Positions 16,595 to 26,361 of a stretch of 62,444 nucleotides of DNA are shown here, piece by piece. Made by a program: the position numbers and the translations under genes. Origin of the DNA: Symplocastrum torsivum CPER-KK1 (lineage in GTDB: Bacteria; Cyanobacteriota; Cyanobacteriia; Cyanobacteriales; Coleofasciculaceae); assembly GCA_019358875.1 (NCBI GenBank), contig JAHHIF010000040.1:1-62444 (forward strand), given 5' to 3'. The notes beneath the pieces are model-generated. The model was not told where the DNA came from. It ran no database searches and saw nothing but the letters and a program-made list of their open reading frames with translations. Numbering within the stretch: position 1 is the first letter of the stretch; the number at the start of each line of letters is the position of its first letter.

Positions 16595-19500
16595 AAGTTA
16601 TTAAATGCTCTAGCTCCCTAAAGCGAAGCTTAAATTCTGTACCTTGGCTTTGGCTCACTTCAATCTGCCCCTCAAGTTGTTGAATCAAGACACGCACTAA
16701 CTGCAATCCCAAAGATTTTGCACGGGAGAAGTCTGGTAGTTCGGGTAATTTTACTCCATTATTTCCAATAACCAGTTCAAAGTCATCACCTCCGTCACAG
16801 GAGACAGAAGTACCCACAGAGCATAGACTAATCCAAATCGTTCCGCCCGTATTTCCTGGAAAACCATGTTTTAGAGCATTAGAAACCAGTTCATTAAGGA
16901 TTAAACCACAGGGAATCGCCGTATCAAGGTTGAGCAATATGGGTTCAAGATTGAGCTGCAAGCTAATTCTATCTGGGTCAACAGCATAGTTTTGAATCAG
17001 ATGCATCGCCAAGCTCTCAATATAGTCAGCAAAGTTCACCCTAGATAGGCTTTTTGATTGATACAGTTTCTCGTGGATAAGTGCCATTGACCTGACACGG
17101 CTTTGGCTGTTTTGGAACACCTCTAGAACCTGTGGCTCTTGAATACGCTGTGATTGCAAATCGAGCAAGCTAGAGACAACTTGCAAATTGTTTTTGACAC
17201 GATGATGCACTTCTTTGAGCAGTACTTCTTTTTCCCGTAAGGATGCTTCGAGTTGCTCCTCTACAAGCTTGCGATCGCTAATATCAGTTTCAACACTAGT
17301 GACAACCCAGCTATCGGTTGTCTCATCTCGTTGAGGAAACATCGTCATCGAAAACCAGCGCAAGGAACCGTCTTTATGTCTGAGTCGGTATTCTAGTTGG
17401 GCTGTGCGCTCTACAAAGATGTTTTCATAACTTGGCACAATAACGTTCTCTAAATCCTCTGGTAGCACTCGTGAAATCCAGAGATTTCTATCAGCCATTA
17501 GCTCTTGTGGCGTATATCCATAAAGAATCTCCGCAGCAGAGGAAATAAATTCAAATTTCCAATCGAGATTGGCAAATACCTGGAACCGAACAATGACGGC
17601 AATTGCACTGTCTAAAATCGCATTGAGTTTGGCTTCCGATTCTCTGAGTGCATCCTCTGCAAGTTTACGATCAGTAATATCATCGGAAATTCCTGCAACT
17701 CGATAAAGCCGTCCTTGAGGATCGCAAATCGGGAAAGCGCGATCGCGAATCCAGCGAATGGAATCGTCTGGCTTGATGATGCGAAAAACCTTCTCAATCA
17801 CCTCACCACGGTTCTGACGTTCCCTAGATGTAAGTACCTGAGCGAGATCGTCTGGGTGAATGGTATTAAGCCAATCTTGAACATCTCCCTCATAAAGGCT
17901 TTGAACTGAACGCCCCCAAATCTTTTCATAAGCAGGGCTGACATAAAGTGACTGTTGCCCGTCGATTGAGGACATCCAAAATACCGCATTAACATTTTCT
18001 GCTAGCTGCCGGAAGCGTTCTTCACTCTCGCGCAAGACTTCTTCGGAATGCTTCCGCATCAAGGCATTGGCAAAGATATTTGCTAATGCCCTCAATAGTG
18101 CAGCATCTTCATCAGACCAAGTTTTGCTTGTCCGAATCGAGTTAAATGCCAAGCTGCCAATTAAGCAACCTTCGTAAGCAATAGGCACAGCAATATAGGA
18201 CTTCACCTCAAACGATTCGGATAGCGATTTTCTTGGTTCTGGTAAGTCTGCTACACGGGGAGTATGGATGGTCTTAAACTGACGCAACTGCTCTACTGTG
18301 TCGGGAATCGTTTCTAACGCTAGCCCTTGTTGAGGGTAGACGAGTGGGGGAATTCCATCAGCAAACCATTGATGAGTATTAAAAAATCGTTCGTTAGAGA
18401 TTAGAAAGATACAAGCACGGTCAACCTGAGCAAACTCTCCAATCTCCTGCAAAGCCTGGTTAATAGCCTGATCAACTTCTGTTGCTTTTAGGTTAATAAA
18501 TTGAGTAGAAATGTTGGTTAAGAGTGCTTCAAAATCAAGTCGATATTTCAGCGCTGCTTCTGCTCGCTTACAGTCTGTTACGTCATAAAGCTGAGCTAAT
18601 ATACACATTTCGCCGTTTAAGTCAATCAACACAGTCGAAGTGATGCCATCGCGAATTTCACCGGACTTGTTGCGAAATTGTATTTCTAACTCGTGGATAG
18701 GCTCGTGTTGAAGCTGCTGGATGTAGTGTCGCATGACTTGAGAACGCTCTCGAACCCATAGACCCAACTCGACACTCGTTTTGCCAATCACTTCCTCTCG
18801 ATTGAAGCCCAAGAGCCTGAGAAAACTGTCGTTGACATCAATATACCGACCGTCTGCAATCGTTGTAATCGTGGTTGCAGCCGGATTGACTCGAAACGCT
18901 TTGGAGAAGCGTTCTTCACTTTGGTGGAGTTCCTCTTCGATTCGTTTGCGATCGCTGATATCGGTTGAAATACCGCACACTCCGTAGGGATTCCCATCAG
19001 CATCAAATACAGGAAACTTTATTGTGAGATAGGTGTGAATACCATCTGCCTCTTGTAAGTTTCTCTCGATAGTAATCGCTTGTCCAGCTTCCAACGCAGC
19101 ATGGTCATTGGATTGAAACTGATTGGCAATCTCTAGCTCAAAGAGTTCCCTGTCAGTTTTGCCAATTACCTGCTTCCAACATAAGCCTGTTACAGATTCG
19201 CAATGACGGTTATATATCAGGTATCGTCCCTGCAAGTCTTTCAGGTAAATCCTCATCGGAGCAGCATCGATAATTTCTTGCAGCAGTCGTTGGCTCTGTT
19301 GCAGTTCAGTTTCAACCCGCTTGCGATCAGTAACGTCGCACACTTGGCTCAAAAGACAGAGTTCGCCACCTAAATTAACCACTTCAAAAGAGGCGATCCC
19401 ATCTCTGATTTCACCCGATTTAGTGCGATAGCGAAACTCAAAACCGCGAATCCCTTGCTGTTGTTGCAGCAGTTGACGAACCCGATCGCGATGCTCCCAA

Positions 19501-20213
19501 GGGGAAGCCACTTCGCGATCGCTCTCATCAGCATATAGGTTTAACTCGCTGATATTACGACCAATTACTTCTTCTCGACTATAGCCAACCAAATTGAGGA
19601 AACTATCATTGATGTCAAGAATTCGTCCCTCGGACAACGTGCTAATTGCACTGGATATTGGATTGGCTCGAAAAGCTTTGGAGAAACGCTCTTCACTTTG
19701 CCGTAGCGCTGCTTCTACCTCTTTAAGACTAGTAATATCACGATAGCTAATGACTCTACCAATGATGTCTTCACCTAAAACTTGAGGTTTTGAATAACGC
19801 TCGAAAACCCTGCCATCCTTAAACTCTAGAAAGCTGTGACTTTCTAAATCAAGTTGAGCATACTCGGCTTTCACCTGGCTTAGAAACGCTTCTGAATCCT
19901 TTAACTGCTCTTGCAGAAAGGGCAATAGTTGCCAATCAGCTTGCCAAGTAATGATGGACTCAGGAACCTGCCATAGTTCTACAAGGTTACGATTGAAGTG
20001 AGTGACAGAACCTTGTGCATTAATTGCAAGAATTCCATCAGCGGTAGCCTCTAAGGTGGTTCGCAGCAATGAGAGTGCTTTTTCGGTGGTTACCTCGGCT
20101 TGCTTGCGTAACGTCTCTTCTACTTGTTGAAGTTCCAACTCTAGCTCAGCGTTCCTCGCTTGCAGGGCAGCAATTCGTTCCGTATCAGACAGAGGTTCCA
20201 TAGGTGATTGCAA
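16593..20213 (-). CDS. Multi-PAS/GAF sensor histidine kinase (HisKA_2 type)
   Basis: A 1206-residue cytoplasmic sensor. A short N-terminal coiled coil is followed by PAS units at roughly 50-165, 170-295, 305-425 and 430-555, a GAF domain at about 565-715, two more PAS units (725-850, 855-985) and a kinase core. The histidine is in EVHHRVKNNLQVVSSLL, the mark of HisKA_2 kinases, followed by NELVSNALKHGFPG of the ATPase domain. No membrane segment is seen. PAS 2 and PAS 4 are near copies (SEERFSKAFR-NP), showing internal duplication. The stop TAG is formed by the end of the miniature element at 16475-16594. No response regulator is adjacent. Confidence 0.9.
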   Translation of the reverse strand: MQSPMEPLSDTERIAALQARNAELELELQQVEETLRKQAEVTTEKALSLLRTTLEATADGILAINAQGSVTHFNRNLVELWQVPESIITWQADWQLLPFLQEQLKDSEAFLSQVKAEYAQLDLESHSFLEFKDGRVFERYSKPQVLGEDIIGRVISYRDITSLKEVEAALRQSEERFSKAFRANPISSAISTLSEGRILDINDSFLNLVGYSREEVIGRNISELNLYADESDREVASPWEHRDRVRQLLQQQQGIRGFEFRYRTKSGEIRDGIASFEVVNLGGELCLLSQVCDVTDRKRVETELQQSQRLLQEIIDAAPMRIYLKDLQGRYLIYNRHCESVTGLCWKQVIGKTDRELFELEIANQFQSNDHAALEAGQAITIERNLQEADGIHTYLTIKFPVFDADGNPYGVCGISTDISDRKRIEEELHQSEERFSKAFRVNPAATTITTIADGRYIDVNDSFLRLLGFNREEVIGKTSVELGLWVRERSQVMRHYIQQLQHEPIHELEIQFRNKSGEIRDGITSTVLIDLNGEMCILAQLYDVTDCKRAEAALKYRLDFEALLTNISTQFINLKATEVDQAINQALQEIGEFAQVDRACIFLISNERFFNTHQWFADGIPPLVYPQQGLALETIPDTVEQLRQFKTIHTPRVADLPEPRKSLSESFEVKSYIAVPIAYEGCLIGSLAFNSIRTSKTWSDEDAALLRALANIFANALMRKHSEEVLRESEERFRQLAENVNAVFWMSSIDGQQSLYVSPAYEKIWGRSVQSLYEGDVQDWLNTIHPDDLAQVLTSRERQNRGEVIEKVFRIIKPDDSIRWIRDRAFPICDPQGRLYRVAGISDDITDRKLAEDALRESEAKLNAILDSAIAVIVRFQVFANLDWKFEFISSAAEILYGYTPQELMADRNLWISRVLPEDLENVIVPSYENIFVERTAQLEYRLRHKDGSLRWFSMTMFPQRDETTDSWVVTSVETDISDRKLVEEQLEASLREKEVLLKEVHHRVKNNLQVVSSLLDLQSQRIQEPQVLEVFQNSQSRVRSMALIHEKLYQSKSLSRVNFADYIESLAMHLIQNYAVDPDRISLQLNLEPILLNLDTAIPCGLILNELVSNALKHGFPGNTGGTIWISLCSVGTSVSCDGGDDFELVIGNNGVKLPELPDFSRAKSLGLQLVRVLIQQLEGQIEVSQSQGTEFKLRFRELEHLIT

Positions 20214-20333
20214 CTTAGCCTTTGAATCTTAAATTTTGAATTGCTTAAGCCGTGCTTGCATCATCGCTTTGACTATGTTCCCATTGCTTGACTTCAACGC
20301 CTTGCCTGAGTGCAACAAAAGCGATCGCTTTTC

Positions 20334-21755
20334 TTAAAGTTGACAAGCTTCCACAAGCGACAAGAGCCGATCAACCTCGACAGCACCTTCCACTCCTATC
20401 AACTCGATAGCGCCAGTACCCCAGCCAATACTAAGTCCTAACGGAAGATGTCCAGGAGGGTCATTTAAAGAGAAATTGAGTTGGGAATATAACTTCCAGT
20501 TATCATTCACTCGCCAACCAACCTTGTCGCCAAACTTTTCATAGACATTGGAATCATAAACCCCAGGCTTGCCACCTTGATCCATCCAGATGCGCTTTTG
20601 CACACTGAAGCCAAAGCGATCGCGGCTAAAATATCTCCACAGCTCATTGATCGTCTGGAAATCTTTGCAGGGAAACTTTTCGATATCTTCGTTATCCAGA
20701 TAACCTCGCTCCTGTTGTGCCATGACTTCCAGCATCTTTTGACGTGTTTCCTCATCGGCTTCTTTCCACTTCCCCGCCGCGAGTAAATCTCGTAGTTTTG
20801 TGTAATCAATGCCTCGTTCTGATTCCAGAGGAACATCAAGCGCCTGGGGAGGAGAATGATCAATGGGAGCTGAATTTAGATCTTCTAATACTTCCAAAGC
20901 GGATTGATAGCGCTCTTTGACTAAATTTTTGAGGAGTTTGTCCAAAATTTCTCCTAATTGAGGGTCAACCTTTGCCCCCAATGGCAAATGTTCTCGCCAA
21001 GCCAAGCAGCCTTCTAGAGGATTGAAGAGGTTAAAAGGCGGCATTCCAGTTAGTAAATGAGCAATAGTTGCCCCCAAAGCATACAAGTCACTAGCGCAGT
21101 AGGCTTTACCAGACTGGAGTTGCTCAGTGGGGGCATATCCCAATGTGCCTATTAGCGTTCCTTGAGCAACCAAGCATGTTCCCGTTGCCAGTTTAGCCAC
21201 ACCAAAATCAATCAAGATTAATTTGCCGTCACTATGACGACGCATAATATTCGCTGGTTTGATATCTCGGTGAATAACGCCCTTGTCATGAATAAATTGC
21301 AGAACTGACAGTAAATCCGCTAGAATCCCCCGAATTTGTTCTCCTTGATAGGGTGAACTTCCCGCTTCACCTCTATCTTCTAATTCATCCAGTAAAGTCT
21401 GCCCATCAATGAACTCTTGCACCAAATACAAGCGACTATCTTGTTCAAAATGGGCGTAGAGTTCAGGAATTTGGTCATGTTTGCCCAATTCATACAGTCG
21501 CACGGCTTCTTGATTAAACAACTCTGTTGCTTTCTGGTCTTGCTCTGGTGGAAGCAGAAAGAGTTTAATAACACAAGGATGGTTGAGACGGTGTTGATCT
21601 ACGGCTTCAAAGGTTCTACTATATCCGCCTCGACCCAGTGGCTTTAGGGCACGGTAGCGGTCTTTCAGTAATAATTTTGTGCCACAGGCTAGGCAAAACT
21701 TTGCGTCATCTGGATTCAGTGGCTTAGAGCAATCAGGATTGAGGCAGTGGCTCAT
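20334..21755 (-). CDS. Serine/threonine kinase with zinc ribbon and C-terminal GUN4 domain
   Basis: A 473-residue fusion. Residues 1-25 form a zinc ribbon (CLNPDCSKPL...FCLACG). The kinase domain (about 30-300) has GRGGYSRTF, HRDIKPANI and DFGVAKL, all intact. The C-terminus from about residue 320 is a GUN4 domain (DYTKLRDLLAAGKWKEAD, IEKFPCKDFQTINELW). GUN4 binds Mg-porphyrins and stimulates Mg-chelatase, so the protein may connect tetrapyrrole state to phosphorylation. This architecture is cyanobacterial. Its ATG lies at 21755. Confidence 0.92.
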   Translation of the reverse strand: MSHCLNPDCSKPLNPDDAKFCLACGTKLLLKDRYRALKPLGRGGYSRTFEAVDQHRLNHPCVIKLFLLPPEQDQKATELFNQEAVRLYELGKHDQIPELYAHFEQDSRLYLVQEFIDGQTLLDELEDRGEAGSSPYQGEQIRGILADLLSVLQFIHDKGVIHRDIKPANIMRRHSDGKLILIDFGVAKLATGTCLVAQGTLIGTLGYAPTEQLQSGKAYCASDLYALGATIAHLLTGMPPFNLFNPLEGCLAWREHLPLGAKVDPQLGEILDKLLKNLVKERYQSALEVLEDLNSAPIDHSPPQALDVPLESERGIDYTKLRDLLAAGKWKEADEETRQKMLEVMAQQERGYLDNEDIEKFPCKDFQTINELWRYFSRDRFGFSVQKRIWMDQGGKPGVYDSNVYEKFGDKVGWRVNDNWKLYSQLNFSLNDPPGHLPLGLSIGWGTGAIELIGVEGAVEVDRLLSLVEACQL

Positions 21756-21983
21756 ACTACAGGAAGAGGCAGGCGTTGTCTTTATTTTGCACTCTCCTGC
21801 TGGCTAATGTTGCTGAGATTGATACTCTGCCCACTTCTAGCGATCGCATTTTGTATCCAATACATTAGACTTCTACATGAAGTCAGGAGAAAGGTGAAAG
21901 GGCAAGGGGCTTGCGTCAAGAAAGATTCCTTTATCCTTTTCCCTTTTTCCTCCTTCTAGTTTGATGCGTTGAGCGTGACTTTA

Positions 21984-22208
21984 CTATGGAGTCTGCTGCA
22001 AATCAGGTCGTTCTTCCGGGACAATTGCTCCTTCTACTGGGCAGACTTGCAGGCAAATCCCACAGTCGATACAAGTGGCAAAGTCAATCCAGTACCAGTC
22101 AGTACCTTTTGTATTTTTACCGGGGCCTTCGTGGATACAAGCCACGGGGCAAGCATCGACGCAATCGGCGACACCTTCACAAGTATTCGTAACAATCGTA
22201 TGTGGCAC
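21984..22208 (-). CDS. Small bacterial-type iron-sulfur ferredoxin
   Basis: A 74-residue soluble ferredoxin. The second half has a textbook [4Fe-4S] motif, CIDCGICLQVCP; the first half has CEGVADCVDACPVAC, which could ligate a second 4Fe or a 3Fe cluster. It matches a small ferredoxin conserved in cyanobacteria. It is monocistronic, followed by a miniature element upstream. Confidence 0.9.
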   Translation of the reverse strand: MPHTIVTNTCEGVADCVDACPVACIHEGPGKNTKGTDWYWIDFATCIDCGICLQVCPVEGAIVPEERPDLQQTP

Positions 22209-22251
22209 AGTCTTCTCTCTTAAATCGGATTTGGCAACACTAGCTGAATCA

Positions 22252-22364
22252 CTCAGTGCAGCATGGCGGAAATAACTATGCAGTTGAAAAAGGTTAAAAA
22301 GCTTACCTTAAAAGTTTTCTTTCCTTCTGCCTTCTGCCTCTTGCCTTCTGCCCTCTTGCAATCA
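22252..22364 (+). mobile_element. Miniature element (family A), copy 2
   Basis: Left end CAGTGCAGCATGGCGGAAATAA, then TATGCAGTTGAAAAAGG; right end is built of CTTCTGC heptamers and closes with CTTGCAATCAG. Same plan as copies at 26282-26395 and, reversed, 8660-8756. It lies between the ferredoxin and hisZ genes and disrupts nothing. Confidence 0.6.
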
Positions 22365-22505
22365 GCTATCTCTAGACTACCAACATCAAAGACTTCCTCC
22401 AGTTCCTGTGCCTAGACCAACTCGGCACAAATAACCCACCACTAAAAACTCTTCCCCTGTCTCCCGTGATGAAGGCAACTGGTAAGAAACGTTTGCCACA
22501 AAAGC

Positions 22506-23741
22506 CTAGGCGAGAGTTTCGATTACTGGTGTGCCATCAGCTTTAACCCAGGCAATGTAAGTAATGCGGTGATGTCGGGCATACTCGCGGATATCGCTGG
22601 GTGAACGTCCTCCCAAATCCATTTCTACCCGTACCAAATGCTTTGAATCTCTAAGTTTTTGGGCATAAGCAAAAGCCACTGCTTCTGCTTGAGGTATCTC
22701 TGGGACGACTAACCAGTCACTTGTTGGGATCTGACGGGGTAGTTGAGGGGTTGAGAGCAAAACGTAGTGCAAGTCTTCAATATTTAGGCAAAAACCGATA
22801 CCTGGGTAAGTTTGTCCCTGAGGATGATACAACCCCAGCAGTTGGTCATAACGACCACCACTGCCTAATAGGCGTTGATTTGCCTCGGTATCACTGACAA
22901 CTTGAAAGACGATCCCCGTGTAATAGTCCAACGTTTGAACTAAGCTGAGGTCAAGAATTGGCTCAAGTGGTGAGGGAGAGCTTTCTTGCAACAGTTCCAG
23001 CAGGGATTTGAGGTTGTTGACAATTTCCTGCTCTGATGCATCTAAATCCAGACTGGCAACCTTTTGTAAGACATCAGCAGGTTGTCCCCGAAGGTCAAAC
23101 AGGAACAAGGCGCGATCGCGTAATTCTGAGGATAAGGGCAAAGTCTCTAAAGCAACGCGGTCGAGATCAGCGATCGCTTTACGCACTTTGTCTCGCACTG
23201 GGGGTGGGAAGGGAGAAAGAAGCGATCGCGTCAAACCCGCTTCCCCTAAAACCAAGTGCCACTGCTGTAAACCAAGCTGATTCAAGCAGTCTGCTAATAA
23301 TAGGAGAATTTCTGCATCTGCCAATACACCTCCAGCCCCTAGCAGTTCCACACCCGACTGGTAGAACTCCAACTGACGTCCGTGGTGACCAACAGGAGGG
23401 CGGCGAAAGACATTGGCATTGTAATAGAGGCGTTGCGGCAAGGCTAACGTTGCTTCACTCGTACTGCCTGCGATTCGGGTTGCAAATGCTCGTGCGATCG
23501 AAGCTGTTAGTTCCGGACGCAATCCCAGCGTTCCTTCCTCAGCATCCTGCAACTGGATAACCGTTGAACGTGCGATCGCACCCCCTGCCATCAGTGTATC
23601 CAACCACTCTAGAGTTGATGTGATAATCCGGTGATAGCCCCAGCGGTGAAATACTTGCTGCAAGTGATCGGCAATCCAGCGTTTTTGGGTAACTTCGAGA
23701 GGCAGCAAATCTCTTGCACCCGCTGGTGGTTGATGAACCAT
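22506..23741 (-). CDS. hisZ: ATP phosphoribosyltransferase regulatory subunit
   Basis: A 411-residue class II aminoacyl-tRNA synthetase-like protein without the tRNA-binding part. Features are PPAGARDLLP at the N-terminus, LRPELTASIARAFA, RLYYNANVFRRPP and YYTGIVFQV. HisZ is required with the short HisG for the first step of histidine synthesis. Its ATG overlaps the TAA of the upstream J-domain gene by one base (TAATG), so the two are translationally coupled. Confidence 0.93.
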   Translation of the reverse strand: MVHQPPAGARDLLPLEVTQKRWIADHLQQVFHRWGYHRIITSTLEWLDTLMAGGAIARSTVIQLQDAEEGTLGLRPELTASIARAFATRIAGSTSEATLALPQRLYYNANVFRRPPVGHHGRQLEFYQSGVELLGAGGVLADAEILLLLADCLNQLGLQQWHLVLGEAGLTRSLLSPFPPPVRDKVRKAIADLDRVALETLPLSSELRDRALFLFDLRGQPADVLQKVASLDLDASEQEIVNNLKSLLELLQESSPSPLEPILDLSLVQTLDYYTGIVFQVVSDTEANQRLLGSGGRYDQLLGLYHPQGQTYPGIGFCLNIEDLHYVLLSTPQLPRQIPTSDWLVVPEIPQAEAVAFAYAQKLRDSKHLVRVEMDLGGRSPSDIREYARHHRITYIAWVKADGTPVIETLA

Positions 23742-24700
23742 TAATTCTTCTTGAACGGATTACGAAATAAACCCTTGCTTGTAGAGGGGTTTTCAGGCGG
23801 CTTGCTCTGAGGTTGTTTTGAAGAGTTTGCTGGCTTTGTAGAACCATTTTTCTCTATCAACTTCTCAAGATACTGTTTTGCCTTAATTGCTCTCTCATCC
23901 CTAGGATTCAATTGCAAGGCTTTATTCAGGTGAACTTTAGCCATTGCCATCTGATTTTGCTTCAAATAAGCAATTCCCAGTAAGCTATGACCGTTGCTGT
24001 TGGTTTGATCTAACTTAAGCGCTTCACGCAACTCCAACACAGCGGAGGCAAAGTTATTTTTCACCATATACCCTTCTGCACGACGGATATACTCAGGAAC
24101 TCTCGATGCCGTAGAGTCGAGCTGAGGCTCTGGCTTGGGTGGGGGGCTAGGAGGCTTCGACCTAGCTGGCTCAGGATTAGTTGTTCCGGCTTTCCCTTCT
24201 TGTTTGATGCTTTCGCCCTTGCTCCCTTTAAGCATTAGGTAAACTAAATTGAGTTCGCTGATTTCAGCAATTTTATCTGACACTTGGTCAAGAGATTCAT
24301 ATTGCTTGGAAGCAATGTTTTGTACCGCGCTTTTGTAAGCAAAGTCTAAACTTGCACCAGCGCGAGCTAATTGTTTTGCAGCCTCGCTAGCTACTGGAAT
24401 TTTCCCTTTTTCTTTTTCTACAGCCAACCGTCTACCCATGTGTCCCAGGCTTACAATGTAGTCACGACTGGTTTGAGACAGTTGTTCATAAGCTGGATTA
24501 ACAAGTTTCGATAGCAGCTGATTTGCTAGTTTTTTCTCCGCTTCGGTTCCGGCTTTGCAGCTATCAGGATGCAGTCTGCGGGCAATCTTAAGATATCGTT
24601 TCCGAACTTCCTTTTCATCCGCGTTGACTGGAATCCCTAGAACTGCGTGGTGGTCTGTGAAATCTAACTTAAATAGTCCGCGATCAATTGTAAAAGACAT
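23741..24700 (-). CDS. J-domain protein with TPR repeats
   Basis: A 319-residue protein. A J domain lies at about 10-75 with the HPD motif in ARRLHPDSCKAG, which would stimulate an Hsp70. A helical middle is followed by a proline-rich linker and TPR units from about 210 to 285 (FASAVLELREALKLDQTNSN, LKQNQMAMAKVHLNKALQL). The C-terminus is basic and disordered. It is coupled to hisZ through TAATG, although no functional link is obvious. Confidence 0.88.
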   Translation of the reverse strand: MSFTIDRGLFKLDFTDHHAVLGIPVNADEKEVRKRYLKIARRLHPDSCKAGTEAEKKLANQLLSKLVNPAYEQLSQTSRDYIVSLGHMGRRLAVEKEKGKIPVASEAAKQLARAGASLDFAYKSAVQNIASKQYESLDQVSDKIAEISELNLVYLMLKGSKGESIKQEGKAGTTNPEPARSKPPSPPPKPEPQLDSTASRVPEYIRRAEGYMVKNNFASAVLELREALKLDQTNSNGHSLLGIAYLKQNQMAMAKVHLNKALQLNPRDERAIKAKQYLEKLIEKNGSTKPANSSKQPQSKPPENPSTSKGLFRNPFKKN

Positions 24701-24901
24701 AGTGCGCCGTCCAAACTCTGTGCCGCAAGGGATTGTTTCTAGTATGTCTTAGATTTCGGTGGAATCGACAAAGCCTTGACCTTAGCTTGATCTACATTAA
24801 GAGTTTACTAGGAAGTTGGCTTTCGCCTGAAGAATGGTTGAGTGACTTTTAACAAGAGGGTTTGTTGAATCGATAGCCATTTGGGATGCTAACTCTTAGA
24901 A

Positions 24902-25726
24902 TTACTGCCAAGAGGATAGTGGAGGAACTTGTAAAAGTTCAGTACTTAGTTGGTCGTGAATCTGACCATTCGTTGCTAAGATTCGACCCGAATCAATTAA
25001 CAATGGACTACCGTCGTAAGCGGTTACTTTCCCCCCAGCTTCCTCGACTAGAATAATTCCAGCCACGACATCCCAAGGAGAAAGCCCTCGCTCCCAATAG
25101 CCATCTAGTCGTCCACAAGCAACATCAGACAAATCCAGCGAGGCGGAACCACTACGGCGAACGCCCTGAGTTAGGTGAGTGAGGTGGCAAAACTCGGCAT
25201 AGTTATTGTCAGAAGTCTCACGTCGGTCGTAAGCAAAGCCACTAACAAGCAAGCTCTTACTGAGTTCAGGAGTCTGAGATACTTGGATTGGACGTCGATT
25301 GCGAGTTGCGCCTAAGCCTTTGGCAGCACGAAATAATTCATCACGGAAGGGATTGTAAATTGCTCCCACCTGCGGCTTGCCGGAAATCAGTAAACCGATG
25401 GAGGTAGCAGCAATCGGGTACTGGTGGGCATAATTGGTCGTGCCATCCAAAGGATCTATCGCCCAGAGGTAATCGCTCTCCTTATCTCCTTGTTGACCCG
25501 ATTCTTCTGCCAGGATGGAATGTTCGGGAAAATGACGCTTTAGTACCTTGAGGATTGCCGCTTCCGCCTCTTTATCAGCAACGGTGACTAAGTCCCCAGG
25601 ACGCCCTTTTTCTTCTACAGCTTCCAAGTGACCCCAATAGGATTGCAAGATAGCACCAGCGGCTAGGGCGGCTTCGGTGGCAATGTCTAGGAAGATGTGT
25701 AATTGTTCAGACGTAGGTTCGCTCAT
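24902..25726 (-). CDS. Inositol monophosphatase family phosphatase
   Basis: A 274-residue Mg-dependent phosphatase. The metal-binding motifs DPLDGTTNYAH and WDVVAGIILVEEAGG are both present, with EESGQQGD upstream. It may act on inositol monophosphate, histidinol phosphate or similar; the family alone does not tell. Its start is 2 bp from the stop of the nuclease gene, so they are probably cotranscribed. Confidence 0.9.
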   Translation of the reverse strand: MSEPTSEQLHIFLDIATEAALAAGAILQSYWGHLEAVEEKGRPGDLVTVADKEAEAAILKVLKRHFPEHSILAEESGQQGDKESDYLWAIDPLDGTTNYAHQYPIAATSIGLLISGKPQVGAIYNPFRDELFRAAKGLGATRNRRPIQVSQTPELSKSLLVSGFAYDRRETSDNNYAEFCHLTHLTQGVRRSGSASLDLSDVACGRLDGYWERGLSPWDVVAGIILVEEAGGKVTAYDGSPLLIDSGRILATNGQIHDQLSTELLQVPPLSSWQ

Positions 25727-25728
25727 CG

Positions 25729-26361
25729 TTAAGGCGTTGGGTTGAGGGGCAAACGACGAAATTCTGCTGGGGTCAAGCGCATCGGTTTAAGTGGGTTCCA
25801 AATGCCATATCCCATGATTCTGGCGTATTCCTGCGCTCTGGCAATGCGCTCATCATACTTGTCATTTGGCGATCGCGGTGCAGAAAGAACATACCCATCT
25901 TTTACTAATTGCTCATTAAGCAATTTGCCATCGTACCAAACATAGGCGAGCCACCGACCAAAACTATCTTTTTCCTGTTTGTCAGGTTCTAGGAAAACTG
26001 GCTGTAAGACGAGTTGTTGACTCGTTGCTACGCTAATCATCTTCTCCAAGCGGTTTTGTGCCATCAAACCCCAAGGCTGCTGCTTTAAGTCAGGTGCTTC
26101 AATACCAATCAACCGTACTCGCTCAATTCCTGGCGGTTGTTGGTTAGTGTTCAACACCTCTATTGTTTGTCCACTAACCACCCGCTGCACCTGAACAGTA
26201 ATTCCATTCTTGGCTGGTTTAGATTGGCAACCCACTAGTAATAGCAGACAGCTAAAAAAAATACAGCATTGCCGAAGACGACTAAGTGCAGCACGGCGGA
26301 AATAACTATCCAGTTGACAAAAGCTAAAAGGCTTACTGTACAAGCAATATTGCTTTTGCAT
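25729..26361 (-). CDS. Thermonuclease-family lipoprotein with element-derived N-terminus
   Basis: A 210-residue SNase-like protein. A hydrophobic stretch ending in the lipobox LLVGC (about residue 45) suggests membrane anchoring. The fold is marked by RVRLIGIEAPD and FGRWLAYVW. The usual catalytic glutamate after the proline is an aspartate here (EAPD instead of DAPE), so activity is uncertain. The only good start, ATG 26361, lies inside the miniature element 26282-26395, which encodes about the first 25 residues. The native start may have been replaced. The frame is open further upstream to 26769, but that reads through repeats and the neighbouring ferredoxin gene. Confidence 0.75.
   Translation of the reverse strand: MQKQYCLYSKPFSFCQLDSYFRRAALSRLRQCCIFFSCLLLLVGCQSKPAKNGITVQVQRVVSGQTIEVLNTNQQPPGIERVRLIGIEAPDLKQQPWGLMAQNRLEKMISVATSQQLVLQPVFLEPDKQEKDSFGRWLAYVWYDGKLLNEQLVKDGYVLSAPRSPNDKYDERIARAQEYARIMGYGIWNPLKPMRLTPAEFRRLPLNPTP

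Noticed and set aside
23036..23560. 174-residue + strand frame opposite hisZ
   Set aside because: A shadow frame: hisZ on the other strand is a clear full-length gene and this frame has no domain.
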